Positions 32,469-44,440 are shown, counted from the stretch's first letter. The stretch: 64,000 nt of DNA from Mermis nigrescens (GCA_036768485.1 JAVLUZ010000151.1:1263885-1327884); one strand, 5' to 3'. The notes: generated by a model not told the origin, from the letters alone. Numbers and translations: made by a program.

Positions 32469-34717
32469 TAGAGCTGCACGCGGGTACCCGAACGGGTACC
32501 CGGGTATATCCGGGTACCCGGGTAGAAAATGATTTTACTACCCGGGTACCCGAATCCCCTAATATAAAATGGAAAATTAGCACTGCAGTTATGCAATATG
32601 TGCTAAGAATTGAGTTAGAAACCTAGAAACATATTACTTCTAAAGTGCGACTGAATCACAATGTACATGTGATTTGATATAATCAACCGTAAACTGTTAA
32701 ATAAGCGAGTCTGTTAATATTTCCTATTATCACAATATATCGCGCATACGGTCTAGGCATATTCCATTATTCAGCTCTTTAGTTACATTATTTTATTTGT
32801 GCCGAATTCTTCTTATTCTTCATTGCAAACAAATTTAAACAAGAAATTATCTGTTAGCGACGCTTTTTTATAATTCATTCACTTCTGTGACCATTATATA
32901 AATTTAAACTGCAACTTTTATTCACATCGTGCGCGCAACTGTTTTAGATAGACCTGGTTCAAAGCCTATCGATGTTCCAAATGCAGTCAGCCATAGGCGT
33001 AGCCAGGGGGCATTGGGAGTACCTGCCCCCGAAATTTTTCAGAAATATTGTTGATTTTTTTGTTGCAATAATGTATGTCCAGAAAACTAAGTTCAAAAAG
33101 GCAAAAACTTCAAAATTTTCCGCGCCGAGTCATTATTATTTATTGCTATATAGATCCAACAAATTTAAAAGCTTGAATCAGCTAAAATAATCCAGCACTT
33201 CACATCACTTTAGTAATTTAATGCACTATTTGTTCGTTGAATGAAACTGCGCATGCCTGTTGTGCATGATAGTAAAAGTGCGAAAATGATTGTGAACGAG
33301 TTTGTGTATTCTCTGCTTTGTTTGTCTTTTGTGTAACAGTTTGTCTATTCTTTGTTTTGTTCATCTTTCTTTACAAGGACACATAATCCTATTTTAATTG
33401 GAAGGAATGGCCAAATTTTCTTATGTTTTTGCGCATTTCTTGTTCTATGAACTGCATTTTGTTAATTAGAAGGCTACAAATGGGCCTGAAAACGGTAAGA
33501 ACAAAATTTTCATGGATACATCTTTCTATATCTTATTGGCAGCGACCCGTTGCTGCGCTACATATGTACCCAGCAGAGGTCGAAAAGCGCATTTCAGATC
33601 AGTTTGTGCAATGTAGGAGTTCATCAATTTTAAGTGTTTTTGGGCTTGCTTCCGAACCGAGATTTGGCCGATTTTGCGAAAATTTTAACGTTACAATTTA
33701 ACATTAAAATGTTTTTTTACAAAATTTTCCGGAACTCTGCCCCGGATCCCGCTCGCCACCTCAGACGTCCCGCAGCCATAAAATCTCGTTGTACATGTGC
33801 AACGAGATTTTAGGGAGAACAAGCCAGGTAAAAGGATTAAGAATTTCTAAAAATTTCCGGCGTTTCGCGCCGGCATTAATTTGTCTGTTTTGTATGATTT
33901 AAGCGGTATAAATTGAGTTTAATGTGCAAAAACGTCAAAATTTTCCGGCGCATAGCGCCGCCAGTTACTGTTCTTTCTTTGTGTAAAGCTCCAGCATTGC
34001 GTTTAAAAGCCTGAATCACTCAAAATATCTTCAGTCAAAGTTCGTAATTCGCAGTTTTCTTGTTAGAAGCTTGAATTGTCAAAACTGTTTTGTACAAATT
34101 TGATAATTTTCTGCTCTATCAGATTATTAGTATTCACAGAGCTACAAACTGTTAAGGGTGGAACAAATGACTAAATTTCTTAGCACTTTGCGCCACTTAT
34201 GAATTCCGAACTGTTTGTCAATAGAAAGGCCGTAAATTCTACATGAAAACGTTTATGCCCCCCGAACCAAAATTCTGATTACGTCTCTGCAGTCAGCTCC
34301 AGATAGACTTAGACTTGTTTTTGAATAAATTTTCATTTCCGGTTGATTTCAAAATTGCTTTTCGTCAGTGTGTTTTCCTGCTTCAAATGTTTTAATGACG
34401 CTATGAAGATACAAAACCTGCTTCACAATTTTTTGCTTTGAATTATGAAAATGACTTAAATTTCATTAAATGCATACAAATTCTTCAGATTAAAGCCTAT
34501 ATTCTATTTAATCTTGCATTAATTTTTCAATAATTTTACTGCTTAAATATCACTTTGCCCTAGACCTCACTGTCAACCGTAAATGAACGATGTTCACTGC
34601 ATTCTCTTTTATCTAAGGTCCTACCCGGGTATACCCGGATACCCGAATTACCCGGGTACCCGGGTAATGAAATAGCCGGGTACCCGGGTAGTAAAATTTG
34701 CAAAGTGTGCAGCTCTA
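32469..34717. mobile_element. hAT element, TSD CTGAGGAC, host of a second insertion
   Basis: The ends are TAGAGCTGCACGCGGGTACC and its near-inverse GTGTGCAGCTCTA, followed inward on both sides by stacked GGGTACCCGGGTA blocks. The exact 8-bp duplication CTGAGGAC flanks it (32461-32468; 34718-34725) and rejoins copy C sequence when both ends are compared with B and D. It resembles the 5765-6614 element in its TAGAGCTG ends but has different GC blocks. No transposase frame is present. A 1.3-kb element lies inside at 32992-34288. Confidence 0.9.
32992..34288. mobile_element. Element with 9-bp TSD nested in the hAT element
   Basis: It is bounded by exact 9-bp duplications GCAGTCAGC (32983-32991 and 34289-34297). 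The left end is CATAGGCGTAGCCAGGGGG and the right end GATTACGTCTCT, whose inverse AGAGACGTAATCAGA pairs loosely with the left end. A 9-bp duplication points to a Mutator-like or Foldback-like mechanism. Two inverted GCGCC hairpin words occur at 33857-33874 and 33945-33962. Short open frames show no transposase. A second copy of its body lies at 47630-50935. Confidence 0.8.
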
Positions 34718-36281
34718 CTGAGGACAAATAAACAATGAGTGTAAACTACTTTACATCACTGTTGGATGCAAACAAACGCACCTACGTGACGTCTCACATT
34801 TGATTCTTTGAAAATTTCTAGACACCAGGAAAAATTAGGTTTCTGGAATGATCAAAAACGAAGATAAATACATATGTAGTGTAAACTTCATGTAAACACC
34901 TAGTGTAAAGAAGATTTTGGTCAGATTCGTAATTTTGATATTGTTCCGATATTACAATTAATATTTATGAAAAAAATTAAGTCTCCATAATGTTCTATGG
35001 GCAAACTAACAATAGGTGTAAACCACTTTACAACACTGTAGAGTGTAAACATATGCGCCAGACTGGCATATCAAATTTGGTTCCTGGTCCATTTCTAGAC
35101 TTGATAATCGTGTCCCTGACTCATAACCGGAGAAACAGGCAGAAAAAAACAAGACAGAAACGCATTTTAAACACCAAATTTTTGACTTTACACTCGCTAA
35201 ATAATAATGTATAGACAATTTGCTTTGACATGCACCCGATATAAAGCACTTTATTTTTATTCTATTGGACTTATCCCGACTTATGGACGGAGAAAGTGGC
35301 GAAGAAAAAACGCAACAAAAACGTATTTTCCATCATTTAGAACACTGTAAACTTTAAAATTCCGTACCGAACTCCCCATTGAGTTTAAAGAAATTCGGTT
35401 TGGTACAATTTGTAACTTTTAAATCGTAGTACATTCCTCTGTGCCAAAAGTCTCTTACAAAAATTATTTGGTATGATTTATTAATCAAACTTCGGAAAAA
35501 ACGTGTTTTTTCGCCCGTTTTTTACCTCTGATTTCGAACTTTACACCCCCATAAATGACTCAATATTGCGTTTTTTAAATGCAGTTTGCTGCGATGTGTA
35601 GCCCCTGAGAGACACCTTATTACTGCTGTATTCAATTTACCCTGACTCATAAGCGGAAAAATTTGGCAGAAAAATCTTAGTTAAAATTCGTTTTTTACAC
35701 CATCCACTAGAGTGTAAACTTTAAACCCCAGGATCTAATTCACCATAGAGCGTAGAAGGGTTTGCTTGATTGCAAAATGTAGCCCTTGATCCGCTCTACA
35801 TTTCTGTCAGAAAGCATTTTAAAAAACTCATAACTGGAGTTAGTATCAGACATAAGCAGGTTGAAAACTCGACCAAAAAGTGCTTTTTCACCCCCAGATT
35901 TTCGCACTCTTTACACTGCCATTCGATAACTAATGCGAATTTCAAAAGACAAAAGAAGTGCCATCTGTAGAATTTATCCCTCTATTATCCTATGCTGTTC
36001 AATTCTTCGAGTCATCAATACTCAATTGTCCACATGCCGCAGTAAAAAGGTCCCAAAATTTGTCCTATGTTATAACGTTACACAAAAACTTTACACCTTC
36101 TTTACACAGTCAGTTTTGAGTTTCAAGAAAAACAAAAAAACACGGGCAGCGAATTTTTTTATTATCTTTCTTTCAAAAAAAACCGCACCTTCCAGAAGTG
36201 TCCCGTTATAGCTGTGAGGGGTGCACAGGTGTTAGGGGTACCCAAGTATATTATAGGTACGCGCTAACGCGCTACCTAAGA

Positions 36282-36620
36282 TGTACTGCTAAGCTACTCT
36301 CAAATTTAGATTACGAGTATATGTGTTCTAGCTGTATGGCTAGTTACATTGGCGAAACTCGCCGACATTTTAGGAATAGAATTGCAGAGCATACTGGCAT
36401 GGCATCTCATTTGCTACAGGAAAGCCAATTCAGGGTGATAGCTTATCTGCTATTCACAAACATATCGCAAGTAGCAATCATTCAATTACATCAGATTGCT
36501 TCAAGGTTATCAGTCGAGCATTCAACTCTTTTGATCTTTTAATCAAGGAGTCATTATACATAGCACGTGATCGCCCCATTCTCAACAATAATGTTTCATC
36601 ATATTCTTTTAAATTTGTTT
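36282..36620 (+). pseudogene. Penelope-like element GIY-YIG endonuclease fragment
   Basis: The frame contains YEYMCSSCMASYIGETRR followed by RIAEHTG, which matches the Y-x(10)-YIG core of the GIY-YIG endonuclease of Penelope-like retroelements. After about 36435 the homology continues in a different frame (HKHIASSNHS.., then KESLYIARDRPILNNN), the usual C-terminal tail of this protein, so at least one frameshift is present. The reverse transcriptase part is missing. It abuts the hairpin end of copy C. Confidence 0.7.
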
Positions 36621-36800
36621 TAATCTACCAACTTCCCACCTTTTTCATTTTCTTTAAGTTTAAAATCTTTTATAATTCTCTTCATAATGTAATGGCAGGT
36701 TTAAACTTTAAGTTTCTTTTGGTTTACAACTCTCGCTTAGAAAGCTCATTTTTCAAAAATTGTTTTTATGTGGATCTCGAGTCTATTCATAAATGCCGTT
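36621..36800 (+). repeat. 3' tail of the Penelope-like fragment
   Basis: A+T-rich sequence after the endonuclease remnant. The GTTTAAACTTTAAGTTTCT .. GGTTTACAACTCTC .. AGCTCATTTTT block recurs at 15902-15985, supporting its status as a retroelement tail. Confidence 0.45.
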
Positions 36801-36946
36801 AACTTCCAGCTTACGCTCGGCGAAAATTCTCAATAACACCAAGTATTTTTATTTCAATTCCCGTTGAACTCAAATCACATAGAAAACTACACTAAAACTT
36901 CACAGTGCAACATCATTATCAAATAAGCCAGACGACGCAGCTTGAC

Positions 36947-37454
36947 CATACGTGGGCAGCAAGAAAATTCTGGAAGGTTGCAAGATTTTTCAAAGGTCAA
37001 AAAATGGCCTTAAAAGTGGTGGTATGCATAGGTGGGCAGCACCGAAATTCTGGGAGGGGTTAAAAAATTTTTCAAAGGTCAAAAAATGGTCTTAAAAGTG
37101 GTCGTATCAGGCGAAAAAACACCATTTTTCGACGTTTCTCATCGAGCACTATCCAATGGCATCAAAAAATCGCCAAAAAAGCAAAAAAATTTCCATAATT
37201 TGAATTCTGGGAGGGTATTTTGATTTCTGGGGGGTGCATACCCCGAAACCCCCACACGCCCATGTGTGGTGGTATAGCGAAAAAACACCATTTTTCGACG
37301 TTTTTCATCGAGCACTATCCATTGGCATCAAAAAATTGCGAAAAAAACGAAAAAATTTTAAAAATTGAATTCTGAGGGTGTATTTTGATTTTTGAAGGGG
37401 TATTTTGGTTTCTCGGGGGGATGCATACCCCCAAACCCCCTACGCCCAGGTGTG
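36947..37454. mobile_element. CACACCTGGGC-family MITE, TSD AGCTTGAC, carrying a nested copy
   Basis: It opens CATACGTGGGCAGCAAG and closes CGCCCAGGTGTG with exact 8-bp duplications AGCTTGAC (36939-36946; 37455-37462). A second family member is inserted inside at 37027-37268. Removing it restores a single-length element. Confidence 0.85.
37027..37268. mobile_element. CACACCTGGGC-family MITE nested in another copy
   Basis: The ends are CATAGGTGGGCAGCACCG and CGCCCATGTGTG. Flanks GTGGTATG (37019-37026) and GTGGTATA (37269-37276) form an 8-bp duplication with one mismatch, and that octamer is part of the host copy's normal sequence (GGTGGTATGGCG). This is direct evidence of self-insertion within the family. 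Confidence 0.8.
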
Positions 37455-37539
37455 AGCTTGACTGATAAAACAAAAAAATCGGGGTCACAATGTACTCAGA
37501 TAAGTGGCGGATCTAGGATTTCCGTAAAGGGAAGGTGAT

Positions 37540-37789
37540 CACACCTGGGCGTGGGGGTTCGGGGGTATGCACCCCCCAAGAAACCAAAATACCCCCCAGA
37601 AACCAAAATTCCCCCAAAAATCAATTTTTAAAATTTTTATGTTTTTTTCGCAATTTTTCGATGCCAGTGGATAGAGCTCGATGAGAAACGTTGAAAAATG
37701 GCGTTTTTTCGTCATACCACCATTTTTAGTGCCGTTTTCTGACCTTTGAAAAATCTTGCACCCCAGAGTCTTCTTGCTGCCCACGTATG
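37540..37789. mobile_element. CACACCTGGGC-family MITE, intact, TSD AAGGTGAT
   Basis: A 250-bp copy opening CACACCTGGGCGTGGGG and closing GCCCACGTATG, between exact 8-bp duplications AAGGTGAT (37532-37539; 37790-37797). The target lies next to a GGCGGATCTAGGATTT transposon end at about 37507. Confidence 0.9.
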
Positions 37790-37797
37790 AAGGTGAT

Positions 37798-38340
37798 GGT
37801 ACCCAAACATTTTCCAAAACAGAAATAAGTCAAAATATCCGCCATTCACTCGCAAAATAGATTTTTCCGTCGTTTTGCATCGTGTACTTTCATACAAAAT
37901 GATTTCTGGTGCCAAAATTTTTCGAAAAATTTTACGACTTTTCGCGATTTCATGCGAAAAGTGCTTGAATTTCTTTAACTTTGGCTAAATCGGCGCAATG
38001 AGCAAAAGTTTAGAATTTAACGGTTCACGAGTTATATACATCTACGTGATTACATCGTCTTATAAAACTTCAAATAAGATTTAACTGAATGCGTAAATAA
38101 TGAAAATTTTCAATTCCTGAATTTTCAACGGTACTTTTGTTCACACTTCGAATGTAATGAATCCCCTAAAGAAAAAATTGCTGGTCGATAAGTTGGAAAA
38201 ACGAGGAGGCTAAGGCAGCCATGATTCATGAGTCGCTTTTCATTTCGAATCCTCTCTATGCTTCCGACTTAATACAGATCGATTTTTTCTCTTAGAGGGC
38301 TTGGTAAATCCGAAGTATACAGAATGCGACCCTTGAACAT
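37798..38340. other. Gene-free stretch
   Basis: A+T-rich sequence with short open frames only. No repeat boundary, RNA gene or exon could be supported. Confidence 0.4.
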
Positions 38341-39048
38341 ACGAGGGTTGTCCCAAAACTTCGTCTCAGCTGTCTAATTAGTTTTTTTCTATCAGAGTTA
38401 TCAACACGCGGTTTTTCGCTCGTTATTCTGCAACTTCTGCTTTACATCTCTGAATTTATCATTTCCTCTTATCTTTTTTCCGCTTTCCAGTAAAACAATT
38501 TTGTTTTATCAGATTAAAGATTGATTAAAAATACTGAAAAAATAGCCCTAAACAGAAGGTAAAATGACTCCATTCTTCAAGGAAAAAGGTCAATATTTCA
38601 GCTGAGAGAATCCAAAGTTGTAAAGTACTCTTTAGAATGTTTTTTGTTCATAAAACGTGCATTTGTGATAAAGCAAATTTTTTGTCAAAATCAGCAACAA
38701 TTGAGTTTTAACGAAAAATGCAAAACTAAGAAGAGAAAATGAATCACAATAGGATTTTTGGTAGTGCATCAATGAAAGTTACAAACTGTCTTTGTTTTAC
38801 CGAAATTTCGAGATCAAATGCTAATCAATGCCTAAGCTGCGACAAGATAAAAGTTGTTTTTCTTAACCAAAGAAGTGAGGTATTTTAAAAAATTTTTCAA
38901 TAAAAGGCGGAAAAGGATAGAAAAATATGGTGACTTTAGTAATGTGAAGCAGAAGTTGTGTCATCATATGCAAAAAACCATATGTCGATATCTCTCATAT
39001 AGAAAAAGTTATTAGAAAGCTAAAACGAACTTTTGGGACAACCCTCGT
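38341..39048. mobile_element. Mariner-like MITE
   Basis: Perfect 18-bp terminal inverted repeats ACGAGGGTTGTCCCAAAA (38341-38358) and TTTTGGGACAACCCTCGT (39031-39048). A CGAGGGTTGTCC-type end is typical of some mariner elements, and the left end follows a T so that TA precedes CGAGGG. The right side reads TG, an eroded TA. The 708-bp interior has no transposase frame. Confidence 0.75.
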
Positions 39049-39510
39049 GCATAAATTAAAAAACCCTTTTAATCGCGTTTTCAATGAAGTTATAATCAAA
39101 ACAAGCCGTAAAGTTTCGCTCAAATATAGTAAACGTTATTTTAAGTTTCGAAAAATTATTTGATCTACAAGAGCATAACTCGCTAACCGTAAAATTCTAC
39201 AACATAAAATTTTGTAGAATAAAGCTTTCATGATTCATTCATATTCTGGCAAAGTTCTACATTCTTTGATTAAAAATTGATATAGCTATACGAAAACAAA
39301 ATATGGAATAGATACATGGCCCACCTTGTGTAAAAAAATGTAAGCAAACTGTAAAAATGTGACTACCAGTCTGCCAAAATAGTGAATAAATGTAATGAAT
39401 ACGTGCACCGGAAGATTTTGAGAAGCGACAAAGCTTCAACATACTTTAATTTCATCAGATAGTATGAAAACAGTTATTGAAAAAAGTACGCCCGCATCAA
39501 ATATACTAAT
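39049..39510. other. Gene-free stretch
   Basis: Nothing recognisable apart from A+T-rich sequence with short open frames on the minus strand. Confidence 0.4.
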
Positions 39511-40256
39511 ACTAGCAAAGAAAAATGCTCCGATGGAACAAAAAAGATGAATATACTTGGAATTGTGGATTATTAAGGATGTAAACGGAGGGGACTAGGA
39601 AAAATCTACCTAAAGTCGCAAAATCTGCTAAAAATCACACTTTCTCTTAGCAACGCAAAAAATCGAAGTATATTCTGCAGCCTCTAAAAAGTGTCTTTTT
39701 TAAATAATGTTCAAAGTTTCAGATAAGAGTGTATAAACGAAATTTGTAATGTTTATTTTTTTAAATTAATGGCAAGTAGCAACGCTGACTAGCTTCGTAT
39801 CCTGATCGATAGAAAATTAAGTGGTATTGTATTTAAAGTTGTTTTATTTTCGTCTGAGCATTAAAGCAAGCAAAGCAGGGGCCGATTGATTAGTGCACAC
39901 AATCCTTAAGGGCATGCTAGTGTACCTACATCTAGTCTGTTTCAAGTCAACTTAAGTGTTTCCTACTGTTTTAAACCATTCATTCAATTGGCTAAGAAAG
40001 ACAGTTAGTTTACTCAACATCATTTCCTAGCTAATGTGCTGCTTTTTCAATCATTTTATGGTTAAATATTTATTTTAATGTGTTGGCCGCAGAATATACT
40101 TCGATTTTTTGCGTTGCTTAGAGAAAGTGTGATTTTTAGCAGATTTTGCGACTTTAGGTAGATTTTTCCTAGTCCCCTCCTTTTACATCCTTAATAATCC
40201 ACGATTCCAAGTATATTCATCTTTTTTGTTCCATCGGAGCATTTTTCTTTGCTAGT
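39511..40256. repeat. Foldback block of copy D
   Basis: Inverted arms at 39511-39690 and 40085-40256, about 170 bp each, bounded by ACTAGCAAAG/CTTTGCTAGT. The right arm joins directly to TACCCCGCTTTTAATTAG, as in copies B and C. Confidence 0.8.
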
Positions 40257-41677
40257 ACCCCGCTTTTAATTAGTATGATTTGAGTACATCAGTCAGTAAA
40301 CACATACAGTAACATGCCATTATAATGACAGCAGTCCAAGAACACGGAAAGCAATACTGTTCTTAACATCAGCATTATCCTTCTCAAACAAGACAACCTT
40401 ACATTATTTTAACAGATCAAAGTTTTTCAGCATTAACTTTACGCAAATATCAAGTGTAAGGAACACTAACGCTCAGATTTGGAAGTAAAATAAATTTGTA
40501 GTATAAACTACAATTTAACAACAAATGATTAGTGCAAATTTCACACAACTACTAGTTGTAGAGAAAACTAATAGTCAGATTCTCAATTCTGATTTTACGT
40601 AGAACATTTTGAAAAAATTAAGCTTCCGCAAGGCTCTAGAACAAGAGTTGAGTTAATAGGCAGTGTAAACTTTACACAACCACAGAGTTTAAAGAAAATT
40701 TCAGTCGGATTCGTTATTCTGATATTACGATCAACATTTATGAAAAAATTAAGTCTCCACAATGGCCCAAGGGCAAATAAATATCAGACGTGTTAACGTA
40801 GACTCAAGCTACGTTCATTTCGCTTACTTAACCCGAATCTCAAGCTTATGCGCTCACACGGGGGTTCTCGCCCTTTTTAGGAGGTCGATCACCAGCCGGC
40901 GATTCGGGGGTAAGCGGCCCGGCCTATTCAAGGTAGCCCGTCCCTCTACGCACGCACCTAGTGAAACTTACTTACTTAAACCCTTTGAGATTAAGTACCT
41001 AATTAAAGTAAGTTCCCCGGAAACCTAATTGAGGGCTCAAAAAGACTATTATTTAACTTGTTTTGGACCGAATTCCGGTGCTTTAAGGGTTCCTAAGTAT
41101 AGTGTAGCACAAGGACAGAATTCAACAGCACGGAAATTCAACCGAGCCCAGCATCCTTAATTAAATAATTAATTTTTACAATATTTTTGGACAGAAAAAT
41201 TATGAAGCAATTAAAAAGCGACAGCATGGAGGATACATGCTGCTGACCGTCGTGTTACGCTAATCGGGTAAAATCAAACAATGTAATTAAACAAGGGCAC
41301 AAAGCCCTGCCAAAGGCATACAACAACTGATGCCAATTGGCACAAACACGAATGATTAAAAACAAAGCGTACGGCGAAAAGAAGCGTGCACACTACGCAG
41401 GAAAACTAATAGACGAGTTCTGCAGCCAAGCAGATAAAAAGGCACATACGGAGTCTGCTCACGTACGGCGACGAACAGAAAAAAGATACGCTCAGCGCGG
41501 AAGCTGGCGGAGAGGTTCTCAGGCTCAAAAACTAATTGTAAAATGTAAAATCTTAAAGTGCCGTCAAAACTGCGCTCGCACGCAGTTTTAACTGATGCGG
41601 AAAAGGAGGCGTAACAAGAGATGAAAAGGATCTATGAATACGACAATAGGCCTATGGGCAAAAGCTTACGGTAGAGG

Positions 41678-41868
41678 CAGTGGCGGATCTAGGATTTTCC
41701 TAAGGGGGGGGGCGGTACTCCTAAGGGGGGGGCGGAACCCTGACTTGGGCGGAAAAATTAGCCGTTTTAACCCGAAAATCGCTAAAAATCGCTTAAAAAT
41801 GCTTAATTTTGCGCACTTTTTTGGGCCAATGGGGGAGGCGGCTGCTCCCCCCCCTAAATCCGCCCCTG
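41678..41868. mobile_element. hAT-like MITE nested in copy D
   Basis: Opens CAGTGGCGGATCTAGG, closes CCTAAATCCGCCCCTG, with flanks GGTAGAGG (41670-41677) and GGTAAAGG (41869-41876). Same position and orientation within the repeat as in copy B, so it was present before the copies spread. Confidence 0.8.
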
Positions 41869-44194
41869 GGTAAAGGTATGTACAAACGAGACAGGCACAA
41901 ATATGACACGCACACATATGATCTTTTAACACACGTAAGATATGATAACACACATACCAATTCGTACTCAAGTCGCATTAAGCCCAAGTAACCATTTTCC
42001 TATCCCGGATTTTGATTGAAAATATGTGTGGGAATGGAATGAAAAATATGATAATTTTTAGGGGAAGGTGGTCCCGGGCGACTCACTTAAGCGTTGCGCT
42101 TAACGGTCGTGTACGTGCGTATGGAAATTGAGCACAAGAATGCACATCTGGGGCAATCAATCGGTTTTTTTTCATCTGTTTCAAAAAAACCCAAACCGAT
42201 TTTTTCCCAAAAAATTTTTTCAGTGTAAAGTTTACAAACATAAGTTTGGCACATACAAACGTACTACTGGCCCAAACCGAATTTATTTACACTCCACTTC
42301 CTCTGTTCAGAAGTCGGGAGAGGTCGAATAGGATAAAAATAAAGTACTTTTTATGGGGTGGCGAACAAAACTATGGACAAACACGTATTTTTCACTGTCC
42401 ACTACATTGTAAACTTTAAAAATCTGAACCGAACGCCCCATTGAGTGTAAATAAATTCGGTTTGGGCCAGTTTGTAGCCCTTTGATTGTAGTACGTTTGT
42501 ATGTGCCAAACTTATGTTCCGCGAAATATTTGATATGATTTACCAATTAAATACAAAAAAACCTGTTTTTTTCGCCTATTTTACACCTCAGATTTCGAAC
42601 TTTACACCCCCATAAACAACTCAATATTACGTTTTTTTGAACGCGGTTTGCTTCGACGTGTAGCCCTTAAAAGTTACTTTATATTTATTTATTTAAATTA
42701 TCTTAACTCATAACCGAAAAAGTTGGCAGAGAAATCTTGGACAAAATCTGTTTTTTTACTCATCCACTAGAGTGTAAAGTTTAAACCCCTGGTACTGTGT
42801 ATTAATTGTAGAAAAGTTTGAAGGTAAGATTCGTTATTCTGACCTCACAGAGAACATTTTTTTAAAAAAATTTATCATCCACGACGCTCTGGGCGGAAAA
42901 ACTTTTTTCATTGTAAAGTTTACACCTGCACTAATAACGCAATATTGATTGTAAAGAAACAAAATAAATTTTGACGTGTAGCACTTAAGACGAGGCAGAT
43001 TTTAAAGGTATTTACCACGTTCTTTCTACTAAGTGGAGAATATGGCAGGGAAAAAATATTTTTTGTCTCAGACTCTTTACAATAAACCGCCTCTAAATTC
43101 GAAAATATTACTTTTTAAGAAAAAATAAAAAAAGTTTCTCCTAGATTTTATAACCGTCTACCTTTTGAAACCAATCAGACTGCATAGAATGTAAAACTGA
43201 GTTAGATATGCTCTTGCACATGAAAACAGTAAAAACCCGTCTAATTTACACTCCTGTGCAACAACCAATGAGTGTATAGAAATTTTAAGACCAGATTCGT
43301 AACCTACTAATTAGGGAAAACATTTTTTAAAAAAATTCGTCATCCACGACGCTATGGGCGGAAAAAATGTTTTCAGTGTAAAGTTTACACTTGCACTAAT
43401 AACGCAATATTGATTGTAAAAAAATCTAAATTAATTTTGACGTGTAGCGCTTAAGACGAGGCACATTTTAAGGGTAGTTACCACGTTTTGTCTACCAAGT
43501 GGAGAATATGGCAGGGAAAATTTTTTTTGTCCCAGATTCTTTACAATAAACCGCCTCTAAATTCGAGAATATTACTTTTGAAATAAAATTAAAAAAGTCT
43601 CCCCTAGATTTTTTAACCGTCTACACTTTGAAACCAACCAGACTGCATAGAATGTAAAACTGAGTTAGATATGCTTGGCCACATGAAAACTGTAGAAAAA
43701 CCGTCTAATTTACACTCCTGTGCAACAACCAATGAGTGTAAAGAAATTTTAAGACCAGATTCGTAACCTACTAATTAGGGAAAACATTTTTAAAAAAAAT
43801 TGGCCCTCCGCAAATTATTTGAATTTTTGGTGTAAACTTTACACACTCACGACGCGCTCGGTATTGAGTGTAAACAAGAAAAAAATGGGGGCACTAAGTT
43901 TTTTTATTATCTACCTTTTAAAAAAAACCGCACCTCTCAGATGTGTGCCGTTATAGCTGTGAGGGGGGACACAAATTTCGCACTCGCTGTAAAAAACATA
44001 TAAGAAAAAAGGATGGCCAAGTATATTATAGGTAGCGCTGTCGCGCTACCTATGATGCAGCGGCTGAGAATCCAAGGTCAGTTCAGCAACACTGAAAGTA
44101 AGGATAACGAACGCAAAATTCCTTCTGACCCATTCGTATCACATTACAGAAATTACATGTATTTTTCTGGAGCAGTCACTCCAGACGTGCAATA

Positions 44195-44440
44195 GAAGGG
44201 TAAAGCGCAATTTTTCTTGAGGAAAGTTAGGCGAAATTGAGGCCAAAACGGAGAAAAATCAACACTTAATAAATAAGTGCGTGAAATTGACTGAAAATGT
44301 AAATTATGGTAGATCTTGCGGTATGTCAACGTTTAGGGCAAATATTAAAGTCATTTTAGCTCAGAGCTCTCGTGTTGTTTGATACGCAAACGGGCTGACC
44401 CCCACCCAGCCGGCTATGCTGTGCTTATGGTCGCTTCGCT
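44195..44440. repeat. Dispersed AT-rich repeat (relative of 1889-2294)
   Basis: It shares 'GAGGAAAGTTAGGCGAAATTGAGG', 'GTGAAATTGACTGAAAATG' and an end GGGCTGACCCCCACCC..GCTATGCTGTGC with the blocks at 1900-2160, 9065-9290 and 54013-54240. Non-coding; class unknown. Confidence 0.4.

Larger units (their letters stand above)
30665..36279 (+). repeat. 4.5-kb palindrome-rich repeat, copy C (diverged, interrupted)
   Basis: It begins with a foldback block (arms 30665-30845 and 31300-31483) and ends with the hairpin GGTACGCGCTAACGCGCTACC. Between them are the same TGTAAACTTTACAC palindromes, AGTGTAAAGAAGATTTTAGTC-type text and blocks found in copies B and D, but with many substitutions and rearrangements. 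It lacks the nested CAGTGGCGGATCTAGG MITE. A hAT element (32469-34717) interrupts it. Its greater divergence marks it as an older member. Confidence 0.65.
39511..44054 (+). repeat. 4.5-kb palindrome-rich repeat, copy D
   Basis: Runs from ACTAGCAAAGAAAAATGC to the hairpin ATAGGTAGCGCTGTCGCGCTACCTAT. It matches copies B and (inverted) A almost base for base, including the nested hAT MITE 41678-41868, the TGTAAAGTTTACAC subunits at 42900-43860, and the terminal TTATTATCTACC..CCGCAC..TTATAGCTGTGAGGGG block. Immediate flanks differ between copies, so these are separate insertions rather than one tandem duplication. No transposase is visible; the copies are probably non-autonomous. Confidence 0.8.

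Noticed and set aside
33423..33701. 92-codon frame inside the 9-bp-TSD element
   Set aside because: The second copy of the same repeat (47770-48060) has different frames broken by indels, so coding conservation is not supported.
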